This document shows positions 8,658-17,721 of a stretch of DNA of 64,000 nucleotides, piece by piece (position 1 is the first letter of the stretch; the number at the start of each line of letters is the position of its first letter). The translations under genes were made by a program, and so were the position numbers. A model generated the notes under the pieces. The model was not told the origin of the DNA. It was given only the letters and a program-made list of their open reading frames with translations, and did no database searches. Source of the stretch: an uncultured Mycobacterium sp. (GTDB taxonomy: Bacteria > Actinomycetota > Actinomycetes > Mycobacteriales > Mycobacteriaceae); NCBI GenBank assembly GCA_900078375.1, contig FLQS01000089.1, positions 62,001-126,000 on the forward strand, in the 5' to 3' direction.

Positions 8658-9461
8658 ATGTCCGATCACGCGACCGCCTATCTCGTGCTCGCCTCCCAGC
8701 GCAGTGGCAGCACCTTGTTGGTTGAGTCGTTACGGGCCACCGGCGTGGCCGGTGAACCCCAGGAATTCTTCCAATATCTGCCCACCACCAGCATGTCGCC
8801 GCAGCCCAAGGAGTGGTTCGCCGACGCCGGCGACGAGTCGATCCTCCGGCTGCTCGATCCGATCATCGAAGGCAAGCCCGACCTGGCTCCTGCCGAGATC
8901 TGGCGGGACTACATCCGCACCGTGGGCCGGACTCCCAACGGCATCTGGGGCGGCAAACTGATGTGGAACCAAACCTCCCTGCTGCTCAGCCGCGCCAAGG
9001 ACCTGCCTGAACGGTCGGGATCGGGTCTGCTATCAGCCATCCGCGATGTCGTCGGCAGCGACCCGGTGTTGATCCATGTCTACCGCCCCGACGTGGTGTC
9101 GCAGGCGGTGTCGTTCTGGCGCGCGGTCCAGACCCGGGTCTGGCGTGGCCGGCCGGACCCGGTGCGGGACGCGAGGGCCGAATATCACGCCGGGGCGATC
9201 GCCCATGTCGTACGGATGTTGCGCGCGCAAGAGGAGGGCTGGCGCACATGGTTCCTCGAAGAGGACGTCCATCCGATCGACGTTCCCTATCCGGTGTTGT
9301 GGCGCAACCTGACTGACGTCGTCGCTCAGGTCCTCGAGGCGCTCGGCGAAGATCCCCGGCTGGCACCTGCGCCCGTCCTTGAGCGCCAAGCCGACCAGCG
9401 CTCCGACGAATGGGTCGATCGTTACCGTGCCGAGGCGGAACGCGAGGGACTGCCCACCTGA
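8658..9461 (+). CDS. stf0: Trehalose 2-sulfotransferase Stf0
   Basis: A 267-residue PAPS-dependent sulfotransferase. The 5'-phosphosulfate-binding loop is at the N-terminus (LVLASQRSGSTLL, residues 9-21), followed by GEPQEFFQYL and WGGKLMWNQ as in Stf0. Stf0 (Rv0295c) moves sulfate from PAPS to trehalose, the first step to sulfolipid-1 in M. tuberculosis; the protein is also present in fast growers that lack sulfolipid-1. Length and synteny (sulfatase upstream, tam convergent downstream) match Rv0295c. It lies 67 bases after the sulfatase and probably shares its transcript. Its 3' end overlaps tam by 40 bases. Confidence 0.9.
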   Translation: MSDHATAYLVLASQRSGSTLLVESLRATGVAGEPQEFFQYLPTTSMSPQPKEWFADAGDESILRLLDPIIEGKPDLAPAEIWRDYIRTVGRTPNGIWGGKLMWNQTSLLLSRAKDLPERSGSGLLSAIRDVVGSDPVLIHVYRPDVVSQAVSFWRAVQTRVWRGRPDPVRDARAEYHAGAIAHVVRMLRAQEEGWRTWFLEEDVHPIDVPYPVLWRNLTDVVAQVLEALGEDPRLAPAPVLERQADQRSDEWVDRYRAEAEREGLPT

Positions 9462-10213
9462 GCGACCACGAAGATCCGGCGGAACGGGAAGTACGTGCGG
9501 CCGTCGGGTCGGGGCGGGTACGCCTCATCCAGCAATGGGATTAGCTCCACACGGAATTGCTGCCACTGCTCGTCGGTCAGCTGATCGCGCACCGGGGTGA
9601 GCGCGGTGCCGGTGATCCAGGTCAACACCGCATTGTCGCCGCGGAGTTCGTGGAGATAGGTGGTTTCCCAGGCATCGACGGCGCAACCCGCGGCGGTCAA
9701 CAACTCGGCATACCGCATGGGCGTCTCTACGATGTCCGCGTTGCGGAACCTGAAGTCGCCCAGCACCTTTGACCACGGATCCTGATCGGCCAGCCAGCGT
9801 ATCGCCGCGTGCGACGGAGCATCGAAGTTGCCGGGGACCTGAACTGCGATCCAGGCACCGGGCTCCAGCAGCCCAGCCCAGCGCACCATCAGGTCGGCGT
9901 GGCCGGGGATCCATTGCAGCGCCGCATTGCTGAACACGACGTCGGTGCCGGGCGGCGGCGTCCAAGCGGCGATATCACCCAGCTCGGCGTCGATACCGCG
10001 CTCGCGGGCGGCGGCGACCATCTCCGGTGAGCTGTCCACCGCCTGTAGCACGCTATCCGGCCAGCGCTGCGCGAGCTGTTCGGTGAGATTGCCGGGCCCG
10101 CAGCCCAGATCCGTCACCCGCCGCGGTGACTCGGCCCCGATACGCGCGAGCAGATCGAAGAACGGCCGTCCGCGCTGATCAGCGAACGTGAGATACGTCT
10201 GCGGATTCCACAT
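9422..10213 (-). CDS. tam: Trans-aconitate 2-methyltransferase
   Basis: A 263-residue class I SAM-dependent methyltransferase. The SAM-binding motif VTDLGCGPGNLTEQLA is at residues 33-48, the acidic loop is AVDSSPEM, and motif IV reads DVVFSNAALQWIPGH. These features and the synteny with Stf0 fit Tam (Rv0294), which esterifies trans-aconitate to protect aconitase from this by-product. The enzyme is cytosolic. It is convergent with stf0 (40-base overlap), and its start is 30 bases from the divergent GT39 gene, so any promoters share a very short spacer. Confidence 0.88.
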   Translation of the reverse strand: MWNPQTYLTFADQRGRPFFDLLARIGAESPRRVTDLGCGPGNLTEQLAQRWPDSVLQAVDSSPEMVAAARERGIDAELGDIAAWTPPPGTDVVFSNAALQWIPGHADLMVRWAGLLEPGAWIAVQVPGNFDAPSHAAIRWLADQDPWSKVLGDFRFRNADIVETPMRYAELLTAAGCAVDAWETTYLHELRGDNAVLTWITGTALTPVRDQLTDEQWQQFRVELIPLLDEAYPPRPDGRTYFPFRRIFVVAQVGSPSRSASAR

Positions 10214-10242
10214 GCCGCCACTTCACCACATCCACGTCGATC

Positions 10243-12144
10243 ATGAAATCCACAGCGAGTTCCCAGCTGCGACAACATCGGCGGGTCAGCACTGTCGTGC
10301 ACCGTGGTGCGGTGACCGCCATCGCCGACCTCACCGACGTGCTCGGTGTGCCTGGGCCCATCGCCCGCCCGCGCACCGCTGCGCGATGGCCGGCCGCTGC
10401 GCTGACGTGCCTGCTGGTCGTCACCGCCGCCCTCTACCTCTGGAATCTGCCGATCAACGGCTACGGCAATGCGTTCTACGCCGCGGCCGCTCAGTCCGGT
10501 GCCAAGAACTGGACCGCGTGGTTCTTCGGCTCGCTGGACCCCAACAACTTCATCACCGTCGACAAGCCACCGGCCGCGCTGTGGGTGACCGGGCTGTCGG
10601 TGCGCCTGTTCGGGATGAACAGCTGGGCGGTTTTGGTGCCGCAGGCGCTGATGGGTGTCGGGGCCGTCGCCCTCCTATACGCCACGGTCCGCCGCACCAT
10701 CGCCGACCCCACGCGCGGGGCAATCGCAGGCCTGATCGCCGGCGCCATCCTGGCCCTCACGCCCGCGGCCACCTTGATGTTCCGGTACAACAACCCCGAC
10801 GCGCTGCTCGTGCTGCTCATGGTGATGGCGGCCTACTTCCTGATGCGCGCGATATCCGGGGCGTCGTGGCGATGGCTCGCGCTGGTCGGCGTCGCATTGG
10901 GGTTGGCGTTCCTGACCAAAATGCTGGCCGGGCTGATGGTGCTGCCCGCCTTCGGTCTCGCGTATCTGCTTTTCGCGCCGACGAATTGGTGGCGCCGCGT
11001 GCTGCATCTACTGGGATCCACTGTGGCACTCGTGCTCTCCGCTGGCTGGTGGGTGGCAATCGTCCAGTTGTGGCCGGCCGGCTCGCGTCCCTACATCGGC
11101 GGCTCGACGAACAACAATGTGCTCAATCTCGCGCTGGGCTACAACGGAGTCGACCGTATCGTCGGTGGCGGCAACAAGGTCTCGCACGGACATCCCAGCG
11201 GCTGGAGCACCCATGCCGGTGTGCTGCGAATTCTTTCCGCGGAAATGGGTTACGAGGTTTCCTGGCTGCTGCCTGCCGTCGCCATCGCGATCGTCGCCGC
11301 CAGCTATCTCGCGGTCCGCCGCAGGCTCAGCAGGCTGGAAGCGGCGGGCTTTGTGACGTGGACGGTGTGGTTCTTCGTGTGCACGGTGGTGTTCAGCTAC
11401 ATGACCGGCATGGTCCATCCGTACTACACGATCGCCCTGGCACCGGCGGCAGGCGCACTGATCGGGCTGGCGGCCGTGTTGAGCAGATCGGCGGCGATGG
11501 CGATGGTAGTGGCCGCCGCCGACTGGGCCATCGTCTTGCTGCACCGCGCCGGACTGGGCCCGGCGTGGACGCCTTGGCTCATCGGGGCCGCCGCCGTGAC
11601 AGCCCTGGCACTGCTCGTCGCCGCGCTGACGAAATGGCCGAGGCTCACGCCGATCGCGCTGGCGATATCACTGTTCGCGAGCCTCACTGGCACCGCGATG
11701 TTTTCGGTCGCCACCGCCGCCACCCCGCATACCGGATCGATCCCCAATGCTGCCCACACCGCGGACGTATGGCCGACGGTCGGATCCCGATTCTCGAAGA
11801 CCATGATGATGGGGGCCAGCTCCGACAATGTCGACCCACAGTTGGCCGCATTGCTCGGCGGCGCCAGAACCATGTGGTCAGCGGCTACCTCGGGCTCACA
11901 AGCCGCAGCCTCGCTGGAGATCGCCTCCGGCACGGCGGTCATGGCGATCGGTGGATGGAGCAGCGATCCGGTGCCCACATTGGCGCAGTTCGTCGATGAC
12001 GTCCACGCCGGCACGATCACCTATTTCGTGGAGAGCGGACGGATGCGCAGCCACGATCGCAACGGCGGGGAGATCGCCGACTGGGTACAACAGCATTACC
12101 AACCGATGAAGGTGGGCGGCGCGACGGTATATCGCCTCGTGTGA
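10243..12144 (+). CDS. GT39 (PMT/ArnT-type) membrane glycosyltransferase
   Basis: A protein of about 633 residues with a cytoplasmic N-terminus and roughly 10-12 transmembrane segments, then a soluble C-terminal region after about residue 490. The first extracytoplasmic loop contains NGYGNAFYAAAAQSG and the DKPP element (FITVDKPPAALWVTG) typical of polyprenyl-phosphate-sugar-dependent PMT/ArnT-like enzymes. They move a sugar from a lipid carrier to protein or envelope lipid on the outer face of the membrane. The acceptor is unknown. The start is uncertain: ATG 10243 is used, but GTGs at 10285 and 10312 are possible and the first 40 residues look unstructured. M. tuberculosis lacks this gene between tam and Rv0293c as far as I recall. 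Confidence 0.82.
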   Translation: MKSTASSQLRQHRRVSTVVHRGAVTAIADLTDVLGVPGPIARPRTAARWPAAALTCLLVVTAALYLWNLPINGYGNAFYAAAAQSGAKNWTAWFFGSLDPNNFITVDKPPAALWVTGLSVRLFGMNSWAVLVPQALMGVGAVALLYATVRRTIADPTRGAIAGLIAGAILALTPAATLMFRYNNPDALLVLLMVMAAYFLMRAISGASWRWLALVGVALGLAFLTKMLAGLMVLPAFGLAYLLFAPTNWWRRVLHLLGSTVALVLSAGWWVAIVQLWPAGSRPYIGGSTNNNVLNLALGYNGVDRIVGGGNKVSHGHPSGWSTHAGVLRILSAEMGYEVSWLLPAVAIAIVAASYLAVRRRLSRLEAAGFVTWTVWFFVCTVVFSYMTGMVHPYYTIALAPAAGALIGLAAVLSRSAAMAMVVAAADWAIVLLHRAGLGPAWTPWLIGAAAVTALALLVAALTKWPRLTPIALAISLFASLTGTAMFSVATAATPHTGSIPNAAHTADVWPTVGSRFSKTMMMGASSDNVDPQLAALLGGARTMWSAATSGSQAAASLEIASGTAVMAIGGWSSDPVPTLAQFVDDVHAGTITYFVESGRMRSHDRNGGEIADWVQQHYQPMKVGGATVYRLV

Positions 12145-12163
12145 GGCGCCGGTCCAGTTAACA

Positions 12164-12188
12164 TCCGGGGAAGTACCTGATCCCCGGA
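12164..12188 (+). promoter_or_regulatory. Small hairpin directly before the hydrolase ribosome site
   Basis: A perfect 7-base inverted repeat (TCCGGGG at 12164-12170, CCCCGGA at 12182-12188) with an 11-base loop lies between the GT39 stop and the hydrolase start at 12201. The right arm abuts the GGAAAGG ribosome site. It could end GT39 transcripts weakly or hide the ribosome site; it has no U-tract. Confidence 0.3.
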
Positions 12189-12200
12189 AAGGCCGCGACA

Positions 12201-13388
12201 ATGACGTCGAACGCCGACATGCCCATCCCTATGCCCGATGTTGCGGGGGCCGACGCCGGTTACGGCGGTCTGCCGGACCGCGCCGACCTGACCGCACTTC
12301 AGCGGCTCATTGTGGATTCGTCGGCGGTCGCCGACATCGGTCTGCGCACAGCCATCGCGTCCTTGGTCGGGGTTTCGATGCTGCCGGCCGTCGCGAAAAG
12401 CATCGTCCGCCGCTCAGACCTGCACCGCGAGCGCAGCAACCTCGAGTTCTACGCCGAGCTCGCCGCGCGCCAAGATCCGGTCGCGTCGTTTCCCGCTCCC
12501 ACAGTGCTGCCCACGGTGTCGACCCGCCCGGCGAACCCGTTGGCCCAGTACATCGCCCACGGCAACGTCGGAAACATGCGGTTCGAGAGCAGCTTCGAAC
12601 CCGTCAACCCGAAGATGCGCAAGCAATGGAAACAGCTGGAGCGCAACAACATCGTCTGGGCCCAGCATTGGCGTCACGACGACGGACCGAGGCCGACGTT
12701 ATGCGTGATCCACGGCTTCCTGGGTTCGCCCTATCTGTTCAACGGGTTGTTCTTCTCACTGCCGTGGTTCTACCGGACCGGATATGACGTCTTGCTCTAC
12801 ACCCTGCCGTTCCACGGTCGCCGCGCCGAAAAGGGTTCACCCTTCAGCGGTTACGGCTTCTTCTCCCAGGGCATGGCCGGATTCGCCGAGACGATGGCCC
12901 AGGCCGTTCACGACTTCCGCTCCGTCATGGACTGGTTGCGCGATACCGGTGTGGAGCGCATCGCGCTGACCGGAATGTCGTTGGGCGGCTATACCTCAGC
13001 ACTCGTCGCCTCAGCCGACGACCGGCTCGAAGCGGTGATCCCGAATGTCCCGGTGGTCACACCCGAGCGGACCTTCGACGAGTGGTGGCCGGCCAACAAG
13101 CTGATCGAATTGGGCCGCACCGTCGGCACCATCAGCCGCGAGGACTCTGCCGCCGCGTCGGCATACCACTGCGCGTTGAACTACGCTCCGCTCGTGCCGC
13201 GGGACCGGCGACTCATCATCACCGGCCTGGGCGATCGGCTGGCCCCACCCGAGCAATCCGAGGCACTGTGGGAACACTGGGATCGCTGTGCGCTGCACTG
13301 GTTCCCGGGCAACCACATCCTGCACGTCAGTCAGCCGGAGTATCTGCGCCGCATCAATCGGTTCCTGCGGCCGTTCATGTGGGACTAA
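12201..13388 (+). CDS. Alpha/beta hydrolase, Rv0293c-like
   Basis: A 395-residue cytosolic protein with an alpha/beta hydrolase fold from about residue 160. The oxyanion region is VIHGFLGSPY, the nucleophile elbow is GMSLGGY (about residue 256), the acid is probably in GLGDRLAPP and the catalytic His in GNHILH. The first 130 residues are helical and family-specific. Size and position next to tam correspond to Rv0293c, which is convergent with eccE3 in M. tuberculosis; here the two genes are separated by about 13 kb of inserted genes. The substrate is unknown. The stop overlaps the convergent methyltransferase by four bases. Confidence 0.82.
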   Translation: MTSNADMPIPMPDVAGADAGYGGLPDRADLTALQRLIVDSSAVADIGLRTAIASLVGVSMLPAVAKSIVRRSDLHRERSNLEFYAELAARQDPVASFPAPTVLPTVSTRPANPLAQYIAHGNVGNMRFESSFEPVNPKMRKQWKQLERNNIVWAQHWRHDDGPRPTLCVIHGFLGSPYLFNGLFFSLPWFYRTGYDVLLYTLPFHGRRAEKGSPFSGYGFFSQGMAGFAETMAQAVHDFRSVMDWLRDTGVERIALTGMSLGGYTSALVASADDRLEAVIPNVPVVTPERTFDEWWPANKLIELGRTVGTISREDSAAASAYHCALNYAPLVPRDRRLIITGLGDRLAPPEQSEALWEHWDRCALHWFPGNHILHVSQPEYLRRINRFLRPFMWD

Positions 13389-14275
13389 TTTTTGATCGCG
13401 CTGACCAGCGTGACACCGGCCAGCATGTTGGCCGCCTCGGCGTCCGCAGACTCGACCGACCGGCCGACGGACTTCAGGTAGTCCAGCAGCGTCGTGTCCT
13501 CCGCCGTCCACCCGCGCTCACCGAACCACTGCGCGGCAGGCGCATGCTGCTCGTTGTACACCAGCTGCCACCATTGGCCTTGCTCGTTGTCGACGGACCT
13601 GGCCTCGTCAACCTTCGCACGGAAGGCGTCACGATCCATCGGCCTGCCCTCTTCGACGGCGAGGTGGCTGCCCGAGCTGGCCAGCGCGTCGATGCCGGCG
13701 AACAGCTGTTCCTGCGCGCTGGCAGGCAGGTAGATCAGCAACCCTTCCGCGATCCAGGCCGACGGCTGGTCGGGTCGAAAACCACTGTCCTGTAACACCT
13801 TCGGCCAGTCGTCACGAAGGTCGACCGCGATCTCGCGGCGTTCGGTCTTCGCGGCGGCTCCGACGGCTTCGCGCTTGAAGTCTAGTACCTGCGGCTGGTC
13901 GAGTTCGTAGATGGTCGTGCCAGGCGCCCAATCGAGTCGGTAGGCGCGGGAATCCAGACCCGCGGCCAGCAGGACGATCTGGCGCACGCCAGCCTGCGCC
14001 GCACGCCGGAAGTAGGCATCGAAGTAGCGGGTCCGCGCGGCCTGGAAGCTGACAAAGTGCTGGCCGAACCCCTCGGATTTCAGTGGATGTTCGGGTGCCT
14101 GGCCGTCCAGCACCGCGGCCCATGGACCGCCGACGGCACGGCAGAACGTCTCCGCAAACGGGTCGACCACCAGCGGATCGGGTTTCTGTGCTTCCAGCGC
14201 ACGGGCGGCTGCAACGAACAATGCCGTCGAGCCGACGCTGGTAGTGATGTCCCAGCTGTCGTTGTCAGTTCGCAC
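13385..14275 (-). CDS. SAM-dependent methyltransferase of the Rv0281/TIGR00027 family
   Basis: A 296-residue protein of the large mycobacterial leucine-carboxyl-methyltransferase-like family. The signatures are VGSTALFVAAARALE near the N-terminus, ARTRYFD, the SAM site VLLAAGLDSRAYRLDW (about residue 100), TIYELDQPQVLDFK and WIAEGLLIYLP. Members are O-methyltransferases of mostly unknown substrate. In M. tuberculosis one family member (Rv0281) lies beside eccA3; this copy is on the other side of ESX-3. It is convergent with the hydrolase and 33 bases downstream of the DUF2236 gene on the same strand. Confidence 0.88.
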   Translation of the reverse strand: MRTDNDSWDITTSVGSTALFVAAARALEAQKPDPLVVDPFAETFCRAVGGPWAAVLDGQAPEHPLKSEGFGQHFVSFQAARTRYFDAYFRRAAQAGVRQIVLLAAGLDSRAYRLDWAPGTTIYELDQPQVLDFKREAVGAAAKTERREIAVDLRDDWPKVLQDSGFRPDQPSAWIAEGLLIYLPASAQEQLFAGIDALASSGSHLAVEEGRPMDRDAFRAKVDEARSVDNEQGQWWQLVYNEQHAPAAQWFGERGWTAEDTTLLDYLKSVGRSVESADAEAANMLAGVTLVSAIKN

Positions 14276-14308
14276 AGCCGCGAGGGTACGCGCGGATTCT
14301 GACAGGAC

Positions 14309-15199
14309 TCACACCAATGGCCGACCAGTGCGAATTCGCCAATCCACGTCCCGCAACAGCAAATTGAACGGGAACTCCCGGATGAACCGCGGTGTCAGGT
14401 TGTTGACGAAGCGGATGACCGCCATCAATCTGTCGAATTTGCGCTGCGTGTCCGCATTCCACTCGAGCTGCATTTCGTCGCGGAAGCGCTGCGGCAGGAA
14501 CCCGGTGGTGATGAGCAGATTGAATCGTTCGAGGACCTGCTGTCCGGGGAACCGAACACCGCGTACCCGCGACACCGCAAACGGGTAGAGGTATTCGCGG
14601 ATCGTGTCGTCGATGTGCACCTTGTCCAGCGACTCCTGCCAGTACCGGTCGAACGCCGCCCGGTCGGCCGGCCACATCTCGGCGGGCACCTGCAAGGTGG
14701 TGGCCAGCGCCATGCTCTCGCGGTAGTGCCGGTCGGCGGTCTCATCGTCCATCTCGCCGATGAAGACGCGGGCGATGTCGACCCCGCCCTTGTAGAGGCA
14801 GGCGGCCACCCAGAGCTGGAGGTCCTTGTCGAACGCGTTGTACTGCACGGGACTGTCGGGGGTGGAATACACCTGGGCGTGCGATTTGTTGACCGCGCGC
14901 CGATACGCCTTCTTCTGCTCCTCGCTGCCGCGGGTGGCCACCGCGAGGTAGGTGAAGGTCGTGCGCGCCCGTTTGATCGGGTGCCGGTCGGCCCGCCCGC
15001 TCTCGACCCGGCTCTCCATCACGCCGTAGCCGACGCCGGGCCGTGCCAGCTCCATGATCACGTTCGCCGGTCCGGCCAGCAGCGCCACGCCCATTAGCCC
15101 GTCGTCGAAGCCAGGCCCCAGCCTGCGGCGCCGCGACGGCATCGGCGGTGCGCTCACCGCGCGATCGACGTGGTTGATGACCGGTTCGCGGATCGCCAC
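14309..15199 (-). CDS. DUF2236 (MpaB-like, latex-clearing type) oxygenase family protein
   Basis: A 296-residue protein with the DUF2236 features: an N-terminal GLMGVALLAGPANVIMELARPGVGYGV segment, RARTTFTYLAVATRG, an NKSHAQVYS element with a possible haem-ligand His, and LQLWVAACLYKG. The family includes haem b-containing oxygenases such as the rubber oxygenase Lcp. The real substrate here is unknown. The gene is divergent from a TetR regulator with a clean palindrome between them, so it is probably that regulator's target. Confidence 0.85.
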   Translation of the reverse strand: MAIREPVINHVDRAVSAPPMPSRRRRLGPGFDDGLMGVALLAGPANVIMELARPGVGYGVMESRVESGRADRHPIKRARTTFTYLAVATRGSEEQKKAYRRAVNKSHAQVYSTPDSPVQYNAFDKDLQLWVAACLYKGGVDIARVFIGEMDDETADRHYRESMALATTLQVPAEMWPADRAAFDRYWQESLDKVHIDDTIREYLYPFAVSRVRGVRFPGQQVLERFNLLITTGFLPQRFRDEMQLEWNADTQRKFDRLMAVIRFVNNLTPRFIREFPFNLLLRDVDWRIRTGRPLV

Positions 15200-15225
15200 A
15201 GTGCGCCACCTATCGGATCAAATCT

Positions 15226-15241
15226 GGAAACGAATGTTTCC
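15226..15241. promoter_or_regulatory. Probable TetR operator
   Basis: A perfect palindrome of two 6-base arms, GGAAAC and GTTTCC, around GAAT lies in the 83-base gap between the divergent DUF2236 and TetR genes. Its position 27 bases upstream of the DUF2236 start and 42 bases before the tetR ATG fits an operator that represses both genes. Confidence 0.55.
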
Positions 15242-15282
15242 GAATATTGCCGCCCTGGCCACAGCAATGTCAAGATGGGCTA

Positions 15283-15903
15283 ATGACGCAGGCACGCCCG
15301 TACGGCGGCATTGACGCCGCTGATCGGCTGGCTCGGCGCCGGGCCCAGCTGCTGCGGGCTGGGTTGGAGCTGCTCGGCAGCGACGTCGACCCGGCTGAGC
15401 TCACCGTTCGTGGCATCTGCCGGGAGGCCGGCGTGGCCACCCGCTACTTCTACGAGAGCTTCACCGACAAGGACGAGTTCGTCGCGGCGGTCTTCGACTG
15501 GGTGGTCGCCGAGCTGGCCGCCACCACCCAGGCGGCGGTCGCTACGGCCCCGGCCGACGTCCAGAACCGGGCAGCGATGGCCAACATCGTGCGGACCATC
15601 GAGCTCGATCCCCGGGTGGGGCGGCTCATGTTCGGCTCGCAACTGTCCAATGCCACGGTGGTACGCAAGCGACAGGAGTCCGGTGCGCTGTTCGCCATGC
15701 TGTCGGGCCAGCATGTCGAGGCGACGCTGCGCCGACCAGCCAACGACCGGATCAAGGCGTTCGCGCACTTCATCGTCGGCGGGGTCGGCCAGACGATCAG
15801 CGCCTGGCTGGGTGGTGCGATCAAACTGACCGCGGATGAGCTCGTCGATCAGCTCACCGCCATCATCGACGATCTCGGTGAGCCGCGGTTGTTCCGCGAC
15901 TAA
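15283..15903 (+). CDS. TetR family transcriptional regulator
   Basis: A 206-residue regulator. The helix-turn-helix lies at about residues 20-65 (LTVRGICREAGVATRYFYESFTDKDEFVAAVFD, a typical TetR pattern). The C-terminal ligand and dimer domain ends with FIVGGVGQTISAWLGG. The ATG at 15283 is favoured over an upstream in-frame ATG at 15247 because it leaves the family start at the usual distance from the HTH. It probably controls the divergent DUF2236 gene and itself through the palindrome at 15226-15241. Confidence 0.88.
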   Translation: MTQARPYGGIDAADRLARRRAQLLRAGLELLGSDVDPAELTVRGICREAGVATRYFYESFTDKDEFVAAVFDWVVAELAATTQAAVATAPADVQNRAAMANIVRTIELDPRVGRLMFGSQLSNATVVRKRQESGALFAMLSGQHVEATLRRPANDRIKAFAHFIVGGVGQTISAWLGGAIKLTADELVDQLTAIIDDLGEPRLFRD

Positions 15904-16478
15904 CCAGCCGGTATCGGCAACCTGCGGTCGGCCGCGGTTTTCGGTTTCGTTGTCGCTTCGTTATCGCTGAATTCTCGCGTCCAGCAAGCAAACTCAAGAA
16001 CAATGCCGTCGGGGTCGAGAAAGTAGAACGACCGCACGTATACCCCCGGGTGGAGCTCGCGAGTGGATTGACGGGGGCTGTTGTCGTGGTTGAGCACCGG
16101 GCCGACCCGCACACCTTTCTCCTTGAGCCGACTGCGGTACTCGTCGAACTTCTCGGCGGGCACGTGGAAAGCCAGGTGGTTCATCGACCCCACCGCGCTG
16201 ACGATCGAGCCCAGTCCGGGCAGCGCCGCGGGCGTGGTGTTGCCCACCGTGCCGTCAGGCGCGTCGGCGAACCAGAAGAATGCCACGCAGTCGCCGTTGC
16301 CGGCGTCGAAGAAGAAGTGCTGCCCCATGTCGTCCGGCAGATCAAGCGACTTGATCAGCGGCATACCCAGCACATTCGTGTAGAAATCTTTCGTGCGCTC
16401 CATGTCGGCGCAGACCAGCGCGACGTGGTTGATACCGCCGAGCTCGAATTCCGGGTTGGTGTTGTGCGGCTTGATCAT
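15900..16478 (-). CDS. VOC (glyoxalase/dioxygenase fold) family protein
   Basis: A 192-residue protein with paired beta-alpha-beta-beta-beta modules of the vicinal oxygen chelate fold: GGINHVALVCADMERTKDFY, then SMNHLAFHVPAEKFDEY and FYFLDPDGIVLEFACW. His in INHVAL, His in MNHLAF and Glu in VLEFACW are the likely metal ligands. The family includes glyoxalases, extradiol dioxygenases and fosfomycin-resistance proteins; no substrate can be named. I chose the ATG at 16478 because it has a GGGGG ribosome site eight bases upstream; a longer frame adds 16 doubtful residues. It is convergent with tetR (4-base overlap). Confidence 0.82.
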   Translation of the reverse strand: MIKPHNTNPEFELGGINHVALVCADMERTKDFYTNVLGMPLIKSLDLPDDMGQHFFFDAGNGDCVAFFWFADAPDGTVGNTTPAALPGLGSIVSAVGSMNHLAFHVPAEKFDEYRSRLKEKGVRVGPVLNHDNSPRQSTRELHPGVYVRSFYFLDPDGIVLEFACWTREFSDNEATTKPKTAADRRLPIPAG

Positions 16479-16599
16479 GACGTGCCCCCACAGATACTGG
16501 TCAACTCTCGCAACCGAACCTAACACCGGATTCAGGCGTGTACATCGACGCCGGCGAATATCGTCTCCTCAGCGATCTACTCCCGAGGAGGCCACCGAC

Positions 16600-17721
16600 A
16601 TGCCCACCCCCGGAGTCGTTCGTGAGTTCATCGGGGTGTCCTCCCCCAGCGCGCGGCGAGCCGGCGCCGGTGGACATCCCTGCCAGGGCCTCTACCACCG
16701 CGGAGTGGGCCGCAAGCCCAAGGTCGCTGTCATCGCCACGCACTATCAGATCGACTTCTCCGAGCATTACCTCGCCGACTACCTGGCCACCCGCGGGGTC
16801 GGCTTTCTCGGCTGGAACACCCGCTTCCGCGGATTCGAGAGCAGCTTCCTGCTCGACCACGCGTTGGTCGACATCGGCGTCGGTGTGCGCTGGCTGCGCG
16901 AGATTCAGGGTGTGGAAACGGTGGTATTGCTCGGCAATTCGGGCGGTGGCTCACTGATGGCGGCCTATCAGTCCCAGGCGGTCGATCCCAATGTCACGCC
17001 GTTGGAAGGAACACGCCCCGCCGCCGGGCTGGGCGAACTGACACCGGCCGACGGCTACATCGCCAGCGCGGCCCATCCCGGCCGTCCCGAGGTGCTCACC
17101 GCGTGGATGGACGCCGCCGTCGTCGACGAAAACGACCCGGTGGCCAGCGATCCCGAACTCGACCTGTTCGACGAGAACAACGGTCCGCCGTTCTCCCCCG
17201 ATTTCATCGCCCGATATCGGTCCGCTCAGATCGCCCGTAACCACGCGATCACCGACTGGGCCGAGACCGAACTCAAGCGGGTGCAGGCCGCGGGGTTTTC
17301 CGACCGGCCGTTCACTGTGATGCGGACCTGGGCTGATCCCCGCATGGTCGACCCGTCCATCGAACCCACCCGGCGCCAACCCAACCTCTGCTACGCGGGC
17401 CTGCCGGCGAAGGCCAACCGCTCCGCCCGCGGCATCGCCGCCGCCTGCACCCTGCGCAACTGGCTGGGCATGTGGAGCCTGAAGACCGCCCAGACCCGCG
17501 CCGAGCCCCACCTCAGCCGCGTCACGGTACCTGCCCTGGTGATCAACGCCGATCAGGACACCGGTGTCTTTCCGTCGGACGCCCAGCGGATCTTCGACGC
17601 GCTGGCCAGCACTGACAAGACCCGATGCTCGATCGATAGCGACCATTACTTCACCACTCCGGGGGCGCGCAGCGAACAGGCGGACACCATCGCGAAATGG
17701 ATCGCCAAACGGTGGCGCTGA
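16600..17721 (+). CDS. Alpha/beta hydrolase
   Basis: A 373-residue protein with the nucleophile elbow GNSGGGS (about residue 112, in VVLLGNSGGGSLMAAYQ), an acid in INADQDTGVFPSD and a terminal His in SDHYFTTPG. A ribosome site GAGGAG lies ten bases before the ATG at 16600. Its 3' end overlaps the dehydrogenase gene by 25 bases, so hydrolase, dehydrogenase and MFS transporter form one operon. That suggests uptake and breakdown of an esterified or lactone-type organic acid, but the substrate is not readable from the sequence. Confidence 0.82.
   Translation: MPTPGVVREFIGVSSPSARRAGAGGHPCQGLYHRGVGRKPKVAVIATHYQIDFSEHYLADYLATRGVGFLGWNTRFRGFESSFLLDHALVDIGVGVRWLREIQGVETVVLLGNSGGGSLMAAYQSQAVDPNVTPLEGTRPAAGLGELTPADGYIASAAHPGRPEVLTAWMDAAVVDENDPVASDPELDLFDENNGPPFSPDFIARYRSAQIARNHAITDWAETELKRVQAAGFSDRPFTVMRTWADPRMVDPSIEPTRRQPNLCYAGLPAKANRSARGIAAACTLRNWLGMWSLKTAQTRAEPHLSRVTVPALVINADQDTGVFPSDAQRIFDALASTDKTRCSIDSDHYFTTPGARSEQADTIAKWIAKRWR

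Noticed and set aside
10188..11999. 603-residue open frame in another frame of the GT39 gene
   Set aside because: It is Arg-rich without membrane helices, while the overlapping frame is a clear membrane glycosyltransferase.
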